A DNA stretch of 64,000 nt from an uncultured Chlorobiaceae bacterium (GCA_903939765.1 CAJAIK010000094.1:62001-126000), one strand, 5' to 3'; shown: positions 47,308 to 57,476, counted from the stretch's first letter. The notes: generated by a model from the sequence alone, not told the origin. A program made the numbers and translations.

Positions 47308-48351
47308 ATGAAGCCATCGCTTTCTTTGTTTCTGCTTTTTTTATTTTTTCTTGTGGGCTGTTCCGGCCAAAACAGGGAAAAACAAGTCAGCACCCCCTCT
47401 TCAGAGGGCAAGTCTCAGATTGGTCTGGTCTTTGATGTTGGCGGCAGGGGTGATAAATCATTCAATGATTCAGCCTATAATGGCCTGGCAATTGCGAAAG
47501 CAAAGCACGGTGTCAACTTTATCTTCATAGAACCGCAGGGAGAGGGAGCCGATCGTGAGGCTGCGTTACGCCAGATGGCCGTGGATCCTGATATAGGACT
47601 GATTATTGGTGTTGGTCTGCTTTTCAGTGAGGATATTACGGCCATAGCAAGGGAATTTCCCGATAAAAAATTTGTCTGCATTGACTATATTCACCAACCG
47701 AAAGTTGTGATACCCGCTAATCTCCAGGGTATTGCTTTTGAAGAGAAAAAAGGCTCTTTTCTGGCAGGAGCCCTTGCGGCGATGGTTACCAGAACCAAAA
47801 CAGTCGGTTTCATCGGAGGTATGGAGTCGAGCGTCATCAAGAAATTTGAGAGTGGCTTTATTGAGGGTGTCCGCTCAATAAATCCTGCAGTCAGAGTTAT
47901 TTCCGGTTATATCGGTATGACCGGAAGCGCTTTTGCTGATCCCGCCAAGGGCAAAGAACTTGCACTTGGTCAATATGGCAGGGGTGCCGACATTGTGTAT
48001 CAGGCAGCCGGAGCCAGCGGACTTGGTGTCATCGAAGCCGCGAAGGAAAGTAAGATGCTTGTGATTTGCACTGATCGCGATCAGGAACCAGAAGCACCGG
48101 GATTCGTATTGACAAGTATGACCAAAGCTGTTGACAGGGCTCTGCTGAAAACGGTAGAAACGTTTCTTGACGGCAGTTTCAAGGGAGGTTGCATCTCGGT
48201 ATTCGGTCTGGCCGATCGTTATACGGACTACGTTTACAATAAAAAAAATGCATCATTGATTGGCATGAAAAATCATCAACAACTGGAGGATATCAGAAAA
48301 AAAATAATAACAGGAGAAATTGTTGTCGATGAGACCGCCGTTGTACAATAA
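47308..48351 (+). CDS. BMP family lipoprotein (PnrA/TmpC-like substrate-binding protein)
   Basis: The 347-residue protein has a lipoprotein signal (LSLFLLFLFFLVGCSG, lipobox LVGC). The mature part follows the BMP pattern: GLVFDVGGRGDKSFNDSAYNGL, IGVGLLFSEDITAIAREFPDKKFVCIDY, FLAGALAAMVTRTKTVGFIGGM and ADIVYQAAGASGLGVIEAAKE. Such proteins bind purine nucleosides for ABC import or act in signalling. No permease or ATPase genes are adjacent. It lies 128 bp after the histidine kinase gene. Confidence 0.88.
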   Translation: MKPSLSLFLLFLFFLVGCSGQNREKQVSTPSSEGKSQIGLVFDVGGRGDKSFNDSAYNGLAIAKAKHGVNFIFIEPQGEGADREAALRQMAVDPDIGLIIGVGLLFSEDITAIAREFPDKKFVCIDYIHQPKVVIPANLQGIAFEEKKGSFLAGALAAMVTRTKTVGFIGGMESSVIKKFESGFIEGVRSINPAVRVISGYIGMTGSAFADPAKGKELALGQYGRGADIVYQAAGASGLGVIEAAKESKMLVICTDRDQEPEAPGFVLTSMTKAVDRALLKTVETFLDGSFKGGCISVFGLADRYTDYVYNKKNASLIGMKNHQQLEDIRKKIITGEIVVDETAVVQ

Positions 48352-48356
48352 TGGTT

Positions 48357-48395
48357 GCAGGAGCCGCCAGTATGAAACCGGCTGCTTTTTTTTGG
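48357..48395 (+). terminator. Probable terminator of the BMP lipoprotein gene
   Basis: A short stem AGCCG/CGGCT, extended by GC/GC after a bulge, encloses a loop of about 12 nt and is followed by a run of eight or nine T. It starts a few bp after the stop at 48351. Confidence 0.55.
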
Positions 48396-48442
48396 TGAGC
48401 GGAAAAATAAAGGATTGTTAATTGATTTGAAGTACAATACTG

Positions 48443-49438
48443 GTGAATAAAAAAATCCTTGTAACCGGGGCAACTGGTTTTATTGGTTCAAGTTTGGTGA
48501 AAAAACTGGCTTTAACCGATGATGAAGTATCAATTCTTGTACGAAAAAATTCGGATTTAACATCACTCACCGATGTTTTGCACAAGGTCAAGCTTGTTTA
48601 TGGCGATATTACTGACCGAGCTTCGCTGGACAGGGCGCTGAAGGGAATTGATTTGGTCTATCACTCAGCAGGTCTTACCTATATGGGTGACAAAAAAAAT
48701 GCGCTGCTCTATAAAATCAATGTTGAAGGTACCCGCAATATTCTGCAGGCTTCGGCCGCTGCCGGTGTTACCAGAGTTGTGCATGTCAGTTCCATAACCG
48801 CAGTAGGAATTGCCTTCGACAAAAAACCTGTCGATGAATCTGTTATCTGGAATTTCCATCAGATTGATCTTGAGTATGCCAGAACAAAACACCTTTCAGA
48901 AGTAGAAGTTGCTGAAGCGGTCAAAAAAGGGTTGGACTGTGTTATTGTCAATCCCGCATTTGTGTTTGGTGCAGGAGATATCAATTTTAATGCAGGACGG
49001 ATCATCAAAGATATTTATAACAGAAAGCTTCCATTTTATCCGCTTGGTGGTATCTGTGTGGTCGATGTTGAGATTGTTGCCGATACGATTATCACCGCCA
49101 TGAAAAAAGGAAAGACAGGGGAACGTTACATCCTTGGTGGTGAAAATGTCTCTTACAAGCAGCTTGCTGATACGATATCGAAGATTACCGGAGCGCCAAG
49201 GGTTCATTTCCCTCTTCCGTTCTGGATGGCCAAAATACTGAAACTGGCGCTTGATCTCTACAAAAACAAGAACCGGATATCCAAGCTTTTCAATATGTCA
49301 ATGTTCAGGGTAGCATCCCACTTCCTCTATTTTGATTCAGCCAAGGCTACGCGTGAATTGAATATGCAGTATGAACCCCATGAACACAGCATCCGTAACG
49401 CTTACGAGTGGTATCGGGATCGCAATATGCTGAATTGA
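48443..49438 (+). CDS. NAD-dependent epimerase/dehydratase (extended SDR family)
   Basis: The start is GTG 48443 (VNKKILVTGATGFIGSSLVKKL). The 331-residue protein has the SDR glycine motif TGATGFIGS, YHSAGLTY, the Ser of VHVSSITAVG and the catalytic YARTK pair (Tyr-x-x-x-Lys). The C-terminal part resembles 3-beta-hydroxysteroid dehydrogenase/HpnA-like members. The substrate (sugar nucleotide, hopanoid-linked sugar or other) cannot be read from the sequence. It stands between two oppositely oriented units. Confidence 0.85.
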   Translation: MNKKILVTGATGFIGSSLVKKLALTDDEVSILVRKNSDLTSLTDVLHKVKLVYGDITDRASLDRALKGIDLVYHSAGLTYMGDKKNALLYKINVEGTRNILQASAAAGVTRVVHVSSITAVGIAFDKKPVDESVIWNFHQIDLEYARTKHLSEVEVAEAVKKGLDCVIVNPAFVFGAGDINFNAGRIIKDIYNRKLPFYPLGGICVVDVEIVADTIITAMKKGKTGERYILGGENVSYKQLADTISKITGAPRVHFPLPFWMAKILKLALDLYKNKNRISKLFNMSMFRVASHFLYFDSAKATRELNMQYEPHEHSIRNAYEWYRDRNMLN

Positions 49439-49468
49439 TTACCAGGCCGGAGCCGTCAGGGCAACGGT

Positions 49469-50257
49469 TTACGGTTTCCGGCAAAAAAGCATCATCCTCG
49501 GCGAATCATTTTCCATAAAAGGTTCGCCCTGGTAGTTGCCTGCAATATCAGCTACACAAAATCCTGCCTCCTGAAGCATTGACAGTATCTCCTCTTTGCC
49601 GTAAAGCCTCACCGATTCCGTGAACGTCAGCGCTTCGCCTGCGGGAGGGGTAATGGTAATGTTTTTTGTTATCCTGTCCTCTTCAAACGCCCGCTCTTCA
49701 AGAACGGTAAGGTTGCCTGCGGTTTTCAGGGAGTGAGGTACCAGATTTCGTGCAAGAGGGATTGGATTCAGAAGGTCAAGAACGTACCATCCACCCCGTT
49801 TAAGCGCACCATAAGCTTTGTTGAGCACCAGATGGTCATCTGCCTTTTCATCAAAGTAGCCGAAACTGGTAAAGAGCTGGACCACAAGATCAAAATGAGC
49901 GTTGGCCGGAATATGGCGCATGTCGCAACAGGTAAGGGTGAGCTGCAACTGGTTTTTAAGCGCCTCTTTCCGCGCCTCTTCGAGCAGAAAAGGGGAGAGG
50001 TCATTTCCAGTGACCGCGCAGCCGAGACGGGCAAGTTCAAGAGCATGTCGGCCGGCTCCGCACGCTATATCAAGGACTGATAGTGACGCAGCCTCTTTCT
50101 GGTCAAGGCCGGAAAGGTTCAGGATGGTTTGAATGCATCGGGCAGCTTCATCACGGTTGCGGTGGCTGTAAACTTCAAGATAGAGCGGATGGTTAAACCA
50201 CTCTTCAAACCAGAGTGACGAAGGGTTCGTTTTCGAACCATCTGGATAATCATCCAT
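49469..50257 (-). CDS. Class I SAM-dependent methyltransferase
   Basis: The 262-residue protein has motif I LDIACGAGRHALELARLGC, the acidic residue in VTGNDLSPFLLE, and VVQLFTSFGYFDEKADDH. The pattern fits the methyltransferase-25 group of small-molecule methyltransferases. It is short of any membrane or RNA-binding domain. The substrate is unknown. It lies 80 bp downstream of the small DUF4295-like gene... on the same strand, with a hairpin between them. Confidence 0.85.
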   Translation of the reverse strand: MDDYPDGSKTNPSSLWFEEWFNHPLYLEVYSHRNRDEAARCIQTILNLSGLDQKEAASLSVLDIACGAGRHALELARLGCAVTGNDLSPFLLEEARKEALKNQLQLTLTCCDMRHIPANAHFDLVVQLFTSFGYFDEKADDHLVLNKAYGALKRGGWYVLDLLNPIPLARNLVPHSLKTAGNLTVLEERAFEEDRITKNITITPPAGEALTFTESVRLYGKEEILSMLQEAGFCVADIAGNYQGEPFMENDSPRMMLFCRKP

Positions 50258-50294
50258 ACTGAAGAGAGAAAAAAGGTGAAAAAACAGGTGAGAT

Positions 50295-50318
50295 TCAGGG
50301 CACCCTGCGATGCCCTGA
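50295..50318. repeat. Short GC-rich inverted repeat
   Basis: TCAGGGCA (50295-50302) and TGCCCTGA (50311-50318) pair perfectly around an 8-nt loop. There is no T run on either side, so a terminator is doubtful. In size and GC content it resembles the palindromes at 10361 and 12283. Confidence 0.45.
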
Positions 50319-50337
50319 CGACGTATCGGGGGTATGC

Positions 50338-50532
50338 TTACTTTGCGTAATCGGTGATTGCCTTTGCAAGAATCACTTGATCATTCTCTCCGTTGGGAAT
50401 ACGGACGTTCTTTTCAATGAATTTCCATGCATTGGTTTTTTCTGATTTCACAGAAAAAATAACTTTTGCACACTTGAAATCACTGGTACCCGTTTTTTTG
50501 CCTTTATCAGCAAACGATTGTTTCTTTGCCAT
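50338..50532 (-). CDS. Small basic protein resembling DUF4295
   Basis: The 64-residue protein begins MAKKQSFADKGKK. The middle reads AKVIFSVKSEKTNAWKFIEKNV, which follows the pattern K-V-I-x-x-V-K-S-x-K-T-x-A-aromatic-x-F-x-E-x-x-V that I recall from the small DUF4295 proteins of Bacteroidota, usually encoded next to rpmB/rpmG. Here the neighbours are not ribosomal and the protein carries about 14 extra C-terminal residues. The resemblance is by memory and needs a profile search. ATG 50532 is the only start. Confidence 0.65.
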   Translation of the reverse strand: MAKKQSFADKGKKTGTSDFKCAKVIFSVKSEKTNAWKFIEKNVRIPNGENDQVILAKAITDYAK

Positions 50533-50648
50533 GAGTCGTAAAGTAGTTCTTTAGGTTATGAGGCGAATCTGTTTTTTTCTGCCCAAAAAGAACATGAAGG
50601 TAATAAAAATTTTATCGATAATCAAGCACCCTCCACCACGAATTATTG

Positions 50649-51977
50649 TCAAACACCATCCGATTCAAGAAGTTGCCCCTTATGGAAAATTCCACGCGAT
50701 CGTCCTTTCAGTGGTCGATTGAGAAAGGGTGTGTTTGTCGATTTTGACTTTATTGAGTCAGCAGTGAGGCTCCAGAGGGCACAGGGGTCAATGATGGTGA
50801 AATTTGCAGTTTCTCCCGGCGCAAACAGAAGAGGTTTCAGGCGCATTATTGTTCTTGGATTGACCGACAGCAGTTCTATGGCACGCGACATGGAGACAAC
50901 TTTTTTGTCAACAAGTTCTGTGATGGTGAGGGCAAGGGAGGTTTCAAGGCCTGTAATACCGAACGCAACCTGGTCGGAGGGCGACTCCTTTTCATGCGAA
51001 GCATGGGGCGCATGATCGGTGGCGATGGCATCAATAGTCCCATCGGCAAGGCCCTCAAGCAACGCTTCACGGTTTTCCCTTGATGAGAGCGGCGGTTTCA
51101 TGATATAATTGCCTTTCATTTCGGCATGAAACAGATCTTCATCACAGAGCGTGAAATGGTGTGGTGTTACTTCGCAGGTCACCTGAAGTCCATCCTGCTT
51201 TGCTTTCCGGACAAGATCAAGTGCAGCTTTGGTACTGATATGGGCAACATGGTAGCGCGGCCTTCTGAGCGGGTCATGCAGTTTGTGCTGTTCGAGATAG
51301 CGCATCAAAAGCAGATCGCGGCTAAGGGTGATGGCTTCGGAGACATCGGGAATGCCTTTCAGGCCGAGTTGTGTTGAAAAAAGCCCCTCATTCATGATTC
51401 CCCCCATGGTAAGAGACCGCTCTTCACAGTGTTGAATGATGAGGAGATCAAAGTTTGATGCGTATTCAAAAGCAAGACGCGTGATCTGGCTGTTTTGAAT
51501 GGCGGAACCGTCATCAGAAACAGCCGTCACTCCGTAGGAACGGAACTTTCCGAAGGGAGCAAGATGTTCTCCCTTGCTTGCAACGGTCATAGCTCCAATT
51601 ACTTCAAGATCAATGGGCAGCGCGGTCGCGTGATGGCGGATATAGGCTACGCCGAGCGGACTGTCAATAACAGGCTTTGTGTTCGGCATGAGGGCGACTC
51701 CGGTGAATCCCCCGGCAGCCGCTGCTTTGGAACCGCTTTCCAGAGTCTCCTTGTATTCCTGGCCCGGCTCTCTGAAGTGGCAGTGCATATCGAAAAGTCC
51801 AGGAGCGAGTATCTGCCCCCGAAGATCAAGAACCCGGTCTGCCGATGATGCTGCAAGAGTCTCTTCACCATAAACGACCTCTTCGATTATTCCCTCATCA
51901 CTCACTTTTACCGTTCCCGTGATGTCGACATGCTGAAGAGGATTGATGATACGGGCCTGCTGAAAAATAACGCTCAT
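50649..51977 (-). CDS. pyrC: Dihydroorotase
   Basis: This zinc enzyme closes carbamoyl-aspartate to dihydroorotate in pyrimidine synthesis. ATG 51977 (MSVIFQQARIINPLQ) gives 442 aa, the type I length; the open frame to 52121 adds 48 residues without family resemblance and is rejected. Metal ligands are visible in FDMHCHFREPG and ATDHAPHASHE, with further His in HCEERS and HVAHIST. The carboxylated lysine of two-metal members is not obvious by eye. It is transcribed alone, divergently from the 5-FCL gene. Confidence 0.93.
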   Translation of the reverse strand: MSVIFQQARIINPLQHVDITGTVKVSDEGIIEEVVYGEETLAASSADRVLDLRGQILAPGLFDMHCHFREPGQEYKETLESGSKAAAAGGFTGVALMPNTKPVIDSPLGVAYIRHHATALPIDLEVIGAMTVASKGEHLAPFGKFRSYGVTAVSDDGSAIQNSQITRLAFEYASNFDLLIIQHCEERSLTMGGIMNEGLFSTQLGLKGIPDVSEAITLSRDLLLMRYLEQHKLHDPLRRPRYHVAHISTKAALDLVRKAKQDGLQVTCEVTPHHFTLCDEDLFHAEMKGNYIMKPPLSSRENREALLEGLADGTIDAIATDHAPHASHEKESPSDQVAFGITGLETSLALTITELVDKKVVSMSRAIELLSVNPRTIMRLKPLLFAPGETANFTIIDPCALWSLTADSIKSKSTNTPFLNRPLKGRSRGIFHKGQLLESDGV

Positions 51978-52136
51978 GGTTCTGATACAATTTTGTGTTC
52001 CCGTAAAAATAAGTTCACCTACCGCATTATGCGTGAAGATACGACAAATAATGGATAAGCATGACTGGCGGGTTACGCTCTCTGCATGATGAAAGTGATT
52101 CGGCATCCTGATACGGCGCATTGATTAAAAGGGAAA

Positions 52137-52859
52137 ATGCGCTATTTTATTATTTTATACTTGATAATACAGGGGTTGATCTTTTTATTATTAGTTGGAG
52201 CGGGAATCAGGGATAGAGTTGAACGGTTTGGTATGAAGCAGAGGGAAAACGCCATGGAGAGAGAGGCAACTCTTGCTGTTGAAAAAGCCCGGCTGAGGGC
52301 AAAAATGATTGTACTCAGGCGGTCAATCCCGGAAAAATGCCGGACAGAAATGAGTGTGGCTATTGCAGGACATGTCATAACTTTGGAAAAAGTTGTCCAT
52401 GCCCGGCACATTCATCTCTACCTCCCGATTCCTGCTTTTGGCGAAGTCTGTACTGCCGCAATTGTTGATCGTCTCACAGCAATGAACAAACAGCTTTCCG
52501 TCCCTGTTATTCGTAATGGAGAGCTGTTGACGGCTGCTTTCAGGACAGGTGATGTTATCCGCCCCGCAAAATTCGGTCAGCCAGAGCCCACGGAGCCCTT
52601 GATTGTCGATGAGTCGAATCTTGATGTTGTCCTGATTCCTCTCCTCGCTTTTGACGACAGAGGAAATCGTATCGGTTATGGAAAAGGGTTTTATGACCGT
52701 TTTTTGCGACGACTTTCACTGCAGGGGGTCAATCCGTGCCGGGTCGGAATTTCATTCTTTCAGCAGAAGGTTGACGCAGTTCCTGCAGACTCATGGGATG
52801 AACCTCTTGACGGGGTCGTTCATGAAAATGGTGTAATTCGGTTCAACTCTAATATTTGA
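52137..52859 (+). CDS. 5-formyltetrahydrofolate cyclo-ligase, with possible N-terminal membrane anchor
   Basis: The enzyme converts 5-formyl-THF to 5,10-methenyl-THF using ATP. The catalytic core is clear: [29 protein letters not shown] and the signature [26 protein letters not shown]. The open frame from ATG 52137 (AAAAGGG just upstream) gives 240 aa and begins with a strongly hydrophobic segment of about 22 residues. An internal ATG at 52254, with AGAGGG 8 nt upstream, would give a 201-aa soluble protein of usual length. Which start is used cannot be settled here. The stop overlaps the ppk1 start. Confidence 0.85.
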   Translation: MRYFIILYLIIQGLIFLLLVGAGIRDRVERFGMKQRENAMEREATLAVEKARLRAKMIVLRRSIPEKCRTEMSVAIAGHVITLEKVVHARHIHLYLPIPAFGEVCTAAIVDRLTAMNKQLSVPVIRNGELLTAAFRTGDVIRPAKFGQPEPTEPLIVDESNLDVVLIPLLAFDDRGNRIGYGKGFYDRFLRRLSLQGVNPCRVGISFFQQKVDAVPADSWDEPLDGVVHENGVIRFNSNI

Positions 52860-55003
52860 TGCGTTTTATGCAAACAGGGAATGAAAAAAATGATAACGGG
52901 CAACGGCTTCCGGATTTTATACATCCCTCCGTTTATGTCAACAGAGAGTTGAGTTGGATCTATTTTAATCAACGGGTACTTGAAGAAGCGCTTGACCCTG
53001 CTGCACACCCTCTTCTTGAGCGGGTGAAATTTATTTCGATTTTCAGTTCGAACCTTGATGAATATTTTATGATCCGTGTCGCCGGTATTGAGGATCAGTA
53101 TGAGGCGGGTATTCAGGAACGAACGATTGATGGCCACACTCCCTTCGAACAGCTCGAAAAGATTCGTATGATGGTTTTGCGGCAGTTCAGCGAAAGAAAC
53201 GATTGTTTTTATCACGATCTGGTGCCGGCACTGCAGCGTGAAGGGATAGAATTTTTGCGAGTCTCAGAGCTATCCGTCCTGCAGCAAAAAGCCCTGAGCC
53301 ACTATTTTCGAAAGGAGATTTTCCCGGTACTGACCCCGCTGGCGTTTGATACCGGTCATCCTTTTCCCTTTATGTCGAACCTGTCATTGAACCTTGCCAT
53401 TGAACTGGAAGACGAGGAAAGCAAGGCCCTGAAGTTTGCCCGCGTTAAGGTACCGGGTATTCTTCCCCGATTTCTGAGGCTTAACGATATCAAGGGTTTT
53501 CGTGATAACGACGGTATCATTCGGTTAATCTGGATAGAAGATCTCATAGCAAGCAATCTGGCTCACCTCTTTCCGAAAATGAGGGTCATACAATCGCATC
53601 TTTTCAGATTGATTCGTGATGCTGATATCGAAATTGAGGAGGATGAGGCGGGCGATCTGCTTGAAACCATTGAGCAGGGAATCCGGTCGCGTCGTTATGG
53701 AAAAGTTGTTCGACTTGACATTACTCCTGCAATGCCGCTTTCGATCAGAAAACTGCTCATGAATAATCTTGAGGTCACCGAAAGAAACCTTTATGAAATA
53801 GATGGAGTGCTCGGGTTCAGTTGTCTGCTTGATCTTCTGAAGATAGATCGGCCCGATCTGAAAGATGATCCTTTTGTGCCTGCCAATCCCATCGCAGAGC
53901 AGTTTGGCACTGATATTTTCAGTGCAATAAGAGCCAAAGATCAGTTGCTCTACCATCCTTATGACTCGTTTCAGCCTGTGGTCGATTTTATCAACCAGGC
54001 AGCTCTTGATCCTGATGTCCTTTCAATAAAGCAGACATTGTACAGGGTCGGAAGTAATTCGCCGATTGTTCAGGCATTGATGAAAGCTGCTGAAGAGGGC
54101 AAACAGGTTGCCGTGCTTGTTGAGCTCAAGGCAAGATTTGATGAAGAGAATAATATTGTCTGGGCAAGGGCTCTCGAAGATGTCGGGGCGCATGTAGCCT
54201 ACGGTTTGCCGGGTCTCAAAACCCACGCGAAGCTTACCTTGATTGTACGACGCGAACAACAGAAACTGAAAAGGTATCTCCATCTTGGTACGGGTAATTA
54301 CAATCTGGTAACAGGACGCATTTATACTGATTACAGCTTATTCACAACAAATGAGCAACTTGCCAACGATGTTGCAGAACTGTTCAATGCCTTGACAGGA
54401 TATTCAAAGCATACCGAGTACAGAAAATTGCTCGTTTCACCGATCAATACCAGAAAAAGAATTATTGAGATGATAGAACGGGAGGTCGAATGGAGCCGGA
54501 AGGAGAACAAGGGACGAATAATCATGAAAATGAATGCTCTTGTCGATGCCAAAACCATACAGGCACTTTATCGGGCATCGTGCGAAGGGGTGAAGATTGA
54601 CCTTGTCATTCGGGGCATTTGCTGCCTGAAACCAGGTATACCGGGAATCAGTGAAAATATCAGGGTCATCAGTGTTATCGGACGTTTTCTTGAACACAGC
54701 CGGGCATACTATTTTTATAACGGAGGAAAGGAGCAGTTATATCTTGGAAGCGCAGATATCATGCCGAGAAACCTCGATGATCGGGTTGAAACCCTTTTTC
54801 CTGTGTTCGACAAGGCATTTATTCAGTTGGTCAAATCGGATCTTGAGCTTATCCTGAGTGATAACGTCAAAGCTTGGCAGATGCATGCCGACGGTATATA
54901 TTCAAGGGTAAACAATGATGACCCCAAAATAAACACTCAGGCTCTGTTTTTAAATCGGGCCAATCTGAAGAAAACTTCATCTAAATTTAAAGTCAACGAA
55001 TAA
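52859..55003 (+). CDS. ppk1: Polyphosphate kinase 1
   Basis: PPK1 reversibly polymerises the gamma-phosphate of ATP into polyphosphate at the membrane. ATG 52859 overlaps the TGA of the upstream gene. The 714-residue protein has the N and H domains ([34 protein letters not shown]) and the two C-terminal catalytic domains, with the phosphorylated His in [14 protein letters not shown] and the second conserved His in [14 protein letters not shown]. Its stop overlaps the rpiB start (TAATG), so 5-FCL, ppk1 and rpiB are translationally coupled. Confidence 0.96.
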   Translation: MRFMQTGNEKNDNGQRLPDFIHPSVYVNRELSWIYFNQRVLEEALDPAAHPLLERVKFISIFSSNLDEYFMIRVAGIEDQYEAGIQERTIDGHTPFEQLEKIRMMVLRQFSERNDCFYHDLVPALQREGIEFLRVSELSVLQQKALSHYFRKEIFPVLTPLAFDTGHPFPFMSNLSLNLAIELEDEESKALKFARVKVPGILPRFLRLNDIKGFRDNDGIIRLIWIEDLIASNLAHLFPKMRVIQSHLFRLIRDADIEIEEDEAGDLLETIEQGIRSRRYGKVVRLDITPAMPLSIRKLLMNNLEVTERNLYEIDGVLGFSCLLDLLKIDRPDLKDDPFVPANPIAEQFGTDIFSAIRAKDQLLYHPYDSFQPVVDFINQAALDPDVLSIKQTLYRVGSNSPIVQALMKAAEEGKQVAVLVELKARFDEENNIVWARALEDVGAHVAYGLPGLKTHAKLTLIVRREQQKLKRYLHLGTGNYNLVTGRIYTDYSLFTTNEQLANDVAELFNALTGYSKHTEYRKLLVSPINTRKRIIEMIEREVEWSRKENKGRIIMKMNALVDAKTIQALYRASCEGVKIDLVIRGICCLKPGIPGISENIRVISVIGRFLEHSRAYYFYNGGKEQLYLGSADIMPRNLDDRVETLFPVFDKAFIQLVKSDLELILSDNVKAWQMHADGIYSRVNNDDPKINTQALFLNRANLKKTSSKFKVNE

Positions 55004-55437
55004 TGAATATTGCAGTTGGAAGCGATCATGCAGGGTTTGTATTCAAAAAAACGGTACTAACATGGCTGGAGCGTAACGGTTATGAATTCACCGACATGGG
55101 ACCCTACGATGAAGGGTCGGTTGATTATCCCGATTATGCCCGTAAAGTAGCCAAAGCTGTTGCAGAAGGGCTTTTTGATTCAGGGGTTTTGCTTTGCGGT
55201 ACCGGAATAGGCGTCTCGATCTCCGCAAATAAAATCAAGGGAATCCGTGCGGCAGTTGTCTGCAATCCCGAATTTGCGACACTTGCCCGGCAGCATAATA
55301 ATGCCAACATCATCTGTTTCTCCGCACGCTTTACCGATCAGGCCACAATTGAACAAAGTCTTCACAACTGGTTTTCCACCGATTTTGAAGGGGGAAGGCA
55401 TCAGTTGAGGGTGAATAAAATTGAACCATGCTGCTAA
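55003..55437 (+). CDS. rpiB: Ribose-5-phosphate isomerase B
   Basis: This enzyme interconverts ribose-5-phosphate and ribulose-5-phosphate, needed in the pentose phosphate routes. The 144-residue protein has SDHAGFVFKKTV at the N-terminus and the catalytic Cys in GVLLCGTGIGVSISANKIKGIRAA. It begins 1 bp inside the ppk1 stop and overlaps the CBS-domain gene by 10 bp. Confidence 0.95.
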   Translation: MNIAVGSDHAGFVFKKTVLTWLERNGYEFTDMGPYDEGSVDYPDYARKVAKAVAEGLFDSGVLLCGTGIGVSISANKIKGIRAAVVCNPEFATLARQHNNANIICFSARFTDQATIEQSLHNWFSTDFEGGRHQLRVNKIEPCC

Positions 55438-56117
55438 ATGAATGTGTAGGAAGTGCTCTTGATATAACCTGTCCTTTTTTTGCAGATGACGCTTTGGTCG
55501 TGGAGGTACTTGCCTTCATGCAAAAAGGAGGGCTTGAGTGTGCAGCGGTACTGCATGAGGGGGAAATCGCTGCAATGGTGACTCTGATGGATTTGTTGCC
55601 TCTGGAGCAGTCAAAAAAAATAAAGGGAGTGTGCCTGAGCGAGCTTAAACTTGAAAAAGCTGAAAGTATTCGCCTTGATGAGCATTTGTTTGATATTTTT
55701 GCACGGATGCGCACCTTTTCGTCTTCCCTTATCCCTGTATCAGAACAGGGAGGGAGGTATGTTGGTGTTATTGAAAAAATAGTCCTCCTTGAACGTATAG
55801 CCGCTATTTTTCATTTCGGTGACCAGGCCGTGACACTTGAGCTTGAGGTGCCATCATTTGACCTGAAACTTTCAGAGGTGATTGCTGCATTTGAAAAAAA
55901 CGATACAACCGTGTTGAGTTTCGGTATGTACCCAGCAACTCCTGATGGTGAGGGGATTGTTTTTTCCTTCAGGCTTCAGACATTTGACCTTTTTCGTCTG
56001 GTCAAAAACCTCGAAAAATATGGTTATTCAATCCGCTACACCTCTCCGTCCTTCAAGGAAAAAGATGATGAAATGAGAGAGAAGGCTCTTGAGTTCATCC
56101 GTTTCATGGAGATGTAG
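55428..56117 (+). CDS. CBS-domain protein
   Basis: The 229-residue protein has a CBS pair in residues 1-125 (VVEVLAFMQKGGLECAAVLHEGEIAAMVTLMDLL; FDIFARMRTFSSSLIPVSEQGGRYVGVI). Residues 130-210 form an ACT-like regulatory domain (QAVTLELEVPSFDLKLSEVIAAFEKN is represented by its two halves). CBS pairs usually bind adenosyl nucleotides. The start overlaps rpiB by 10 bp, so it is the last member of the 5-FCL-ppk1-rpiB-CBS chain. Its target is unknown. Confidence 0.82.
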   Translation: MLLNECVGSALDITCPFFADDALVVEVLAFMQKGGLECAAVLHEGEIAAMVTLMDLLPLEQSKKIKGVCLSELKLEKAESIRLDEHLFDIFARMRTFSSSLIPVSEQGGRYVGVIEKIVLLERIAAIFHFGDQAVTLELEVPSFDLKLSEVIAAFEKNDTTVLSFGMYPATPDGEGIVFSFRLQTFDLFRLVKNLEKYGYSIRYTSPSFKEKDDEMREKALEFIRFMEM

Positions 56118-56247
56118 TTTTTCGATACGTGTGCGGGTGAACACACATGGTTTGCAGGAGAATGGTTCACGCCGACGGGCAAGAAGAACCGATGTTTTCT
56201 TTTTTGCTTCGTGATGATCGTAAGTTATTATAAAAAAAGGGTGATGT

Positions 56248-57465
56248 ATGAAAAATGAACACTCCGGCGGACTTGTCGAACAAATTCAGGCGCATGCCGC
56301 AAAGATTTTTTCGGAAGTTGTTGCCTTACGCAGGGAAATACATCTCCATCCTGAATTATCGTATGAAGAGGTAAGAACAACAGCCCTGATAACCAACTAT
56401 CTTCTTGATCTGGGTATAACTCCAGAACAACCCCTGTTGGAGACCGGGGTTGTAGCCCTGATTCAGGGAGAGCATAAATTGAGCCAAGGCAAGGTTGTTG
56501 CCTTACGGGCAGATATTGATGCATTGCCGCTTAATGAAGAGAATCTGCATGGTTTCTGTTCCCTTGAATCAGGAAAAATGCATGCCTGCGGGCATGACAT
56601 GCACACCGCAATGCTTCTCGGTGCGGCAAAAATCCTTTCAGAAATGAAAGAGGAACTCGAAGGCAATGTGCTTCTTGTTTTTCAGCCCGCAGAGGAAAAA
56701 GCACCTGGCGGAGCAAAACCGTTTCTTGACGCCGGTCTTTTCACGCGCTTCAATCCCTCAATGATTATCGGTCAGCACTGCTTTCCCAATGTTGAAACCG
56801 GGAAAGTTGCCCTCTGCAAAGGAAGTTTTATGGCAGCCACCGATGAACTCTATTTTACGGTGACGGGGCAGGGTGGTCATGCCTCTGCGCCGCACAGGGC
56901 CTCGGATCCTGTTCTTGCTGCCGCGCACATTATTACAGCGGTGCAGCATCTTGTCAGCAGGGTTGTTCCTCCTCATGAACCGGCCGTTGTTTCGATAGCA
57001 TCCATTCATGGTGGCAACGCGCCCAATGTTATCCCGAGACAGGTGACCATGTCGGGGACAATGAGAACCATGAACGAAGAGCTGCGCTCTCTGCTGCAGG
57101 AGAGGTTACGCCAGACGGTCACGCATGTTGCAACAGGGCTTGGTGTTGAGGCTGAAGTGGAAATCAGGACGGGTTATCCGGTCCTTTTCAACGATCTTGC
57201 TGTTACCGAAAAAGCAGAGAGCATCTGCCGGGAATATCTCGGCGCAGAAAATGTGCTTCAGAGTGAACCCCTCATGACGGCGGAGGACTTTGCCTACTAC
57301 CTGCAGGAGTGTCCTGGAACATTCTGGCAGATCGGAACAGGATCGCTGCAGCATGACAAAGGCAATACCTTGCACTCTCCAACATTTAACCCCGAAGAGC
57401 GTGCCCTTGAAATTGGCAGTGGTTTGCTTGCCTATACCGCTTTACGCCTCCTTCAGAGTGCGTGA
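56248..57465 (+). CDS. M20D family amidohydrolase (hippurate hydrolase / IAA-amino-acid hydrolase-like)
   Basis: The 405-residue metallohydrolase splits N-acyl amino acids in characterised relatives. Motifs are LHPELSYEE, RADIDALPL, the metal ligands ACGHDMHTAMLLGAA, FQPAEEKAPGGAKPFLDAG and GQHCFPNVETG, and a C-terminal TAEDFAYYLQE. The dimerisation domain lies around 185-300. The exact substrate is not readable. It is followed by a strong bidirectional terminator. Confidence 0.92.
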   Translation: MKNEHSGGLVEQIQAHAAKIFSEVVALRREIHLHPELSYEEVRTTALITNYLLDLGITPEQPLLETGVVALIQGEHKLSQGKVVALRADIDALPLNEENLHGFCSLESGKMHACGHDMHTAMLLGAAKILSEMKEELEGNVLLVFQPAEEKAPGGAKPFLDAGLFTRFNPSMIIGQHCFPNVETGKVALCKGSFMAATDELYFTVTGQGGHASAPHRASDPVLAAAHIITAVQHLVSRVVPPHEPAVVSIASIHGGNAPNVIPRQVTMSGTMRTMNEELRSLLQERLRQTVTHVATGLGVEAEVEIRTGYPVLFNDLAVTEKAESICREYLGAENVLQSEPLMTAEDFAYYLQECPGTFWQIGTGSLQHDKGNTLHSPTFNPEERALEIGSGLLAYTALRLLQSA

Positions 57466-57476
57466 GTAGGCCTCCG

